NCBI GenBank assembly: GCA_017883215.1
Contig: JADGOA010000258.1
Coordinates: 1 to 5,395, forward strand
Direction: 5' to 3'
Source: Thermoanaerobaculia bacterium
GTDB taxonomy: Bacteria; Acidobacteriota; Thermoanaerobaculia; Gp7-AA8
Length of the DNA stretch: 5,395 nt
Each line of letters starts with the position of its first letter. Position 1 is the first letter of the stretch. A program made the position numbers and the translations under genes. The notes below the pieces were generated by a model that searched no databases, was not told the DNA's origin, and worked only from the letters and a program-made list of their open reading frames with translations. Positions 5,316-5,395 of this stretch are shown here, piece after piece.

Positions 5316-5395
5316 CGAGCTGCCGAAGCCGCGGAGCGGCGAAGGACAGCGAGGGATCCCCCGCACTCCCGGGGTGGCGGGGGATTCCTCGCCGC
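5310..5395. repeat. palindromic extragenic repeat, family 1, copy B (cut by window end)
   Basis: It begins with TCATCCCGAGC, the outer end that copy A has in degenerate form, and continues with a segment 37/42 identical to copy A (5319-5360 against 104-145). A variable centre of 16 bases separates this from GCGGGGGATTCCTCGCCGC (5377-5395), which is identical to 161-179. The window stops inside the right arm; from copy A, about 37 more bases ending in CGGAATGAC would be expected. The orientation is the same as copy A. Confidence 0.75.

Overview
This is a 5.4 kb piece of a high-GC bacterial chromosome. It holds four intact genes and an unusual density of extragenic palindromic repeats. A FadI/HADHB-type thiolase gene lies on the minus strand (238-1527). 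Divergent from it, on the plus strand, is a three-gene oxidative pentose phosphate cluster: zwf (1756-3303), an opcA-type G6PDH assembly gene (3300-4373, read from a TTG start that overlaps the zwf stop) and pgl (4446-5129). There are no tRNA, rRNA, CRISPR, transposase or phage genes.

The cluster makes biochemical sense. Zwf oxidises glucose-6-phosphate to 6-phosphogluconolactone and yields NADPH. OpcA is known in cyanobacteria and actinobacteria as an activator or assembly factor for Zwf. Pgl hydrolyses the lactone to 6-phosphogluconate. The next enzyme, Gnd, is not in the window. The thiolase carries out the last step of fatty-acid beta-oxidation and has no obvious pathway link to the cluster beyond sharing the 228 bp divergent intergenic region.

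All three larger non-coding stretches (1-237, 1528-1755, 5130-5395) are largely filled by inverted or tandem repeats. Family 1 is an imperfect palindrome bounded by GTCAT...ATGAC-like ends; copies sit at both window edges (93-216 and 5310-5395, the second cut by the window end). Family 2 (1599-1716) has perfect 24 bp inverted arms, each arm itself a hairpin, enclosing two more hairpins. Family 3 (5182-5264) has the same architecture with unrelated sequence. Short tandem repeats accompany them (7 bp units at 1577-1597, 8 bp units at 4412-4427, 15 bp units at 5152-5181).

Taxonomy cannot be fixed from this sequence. High GC, a zwf-opcA-pgl order and a heavy load of GC-rich palindromes would suit a free-living soil-type bacterium such as an acidobacterium or a relative; this is a weak inference. 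I see no new enzymatic or defence system. The parts most worth a second look are the nested-palindrome repeats, especially the compensatory base change between the arms of family 3, and a canonical EF-hand-like loop inside OpcA.
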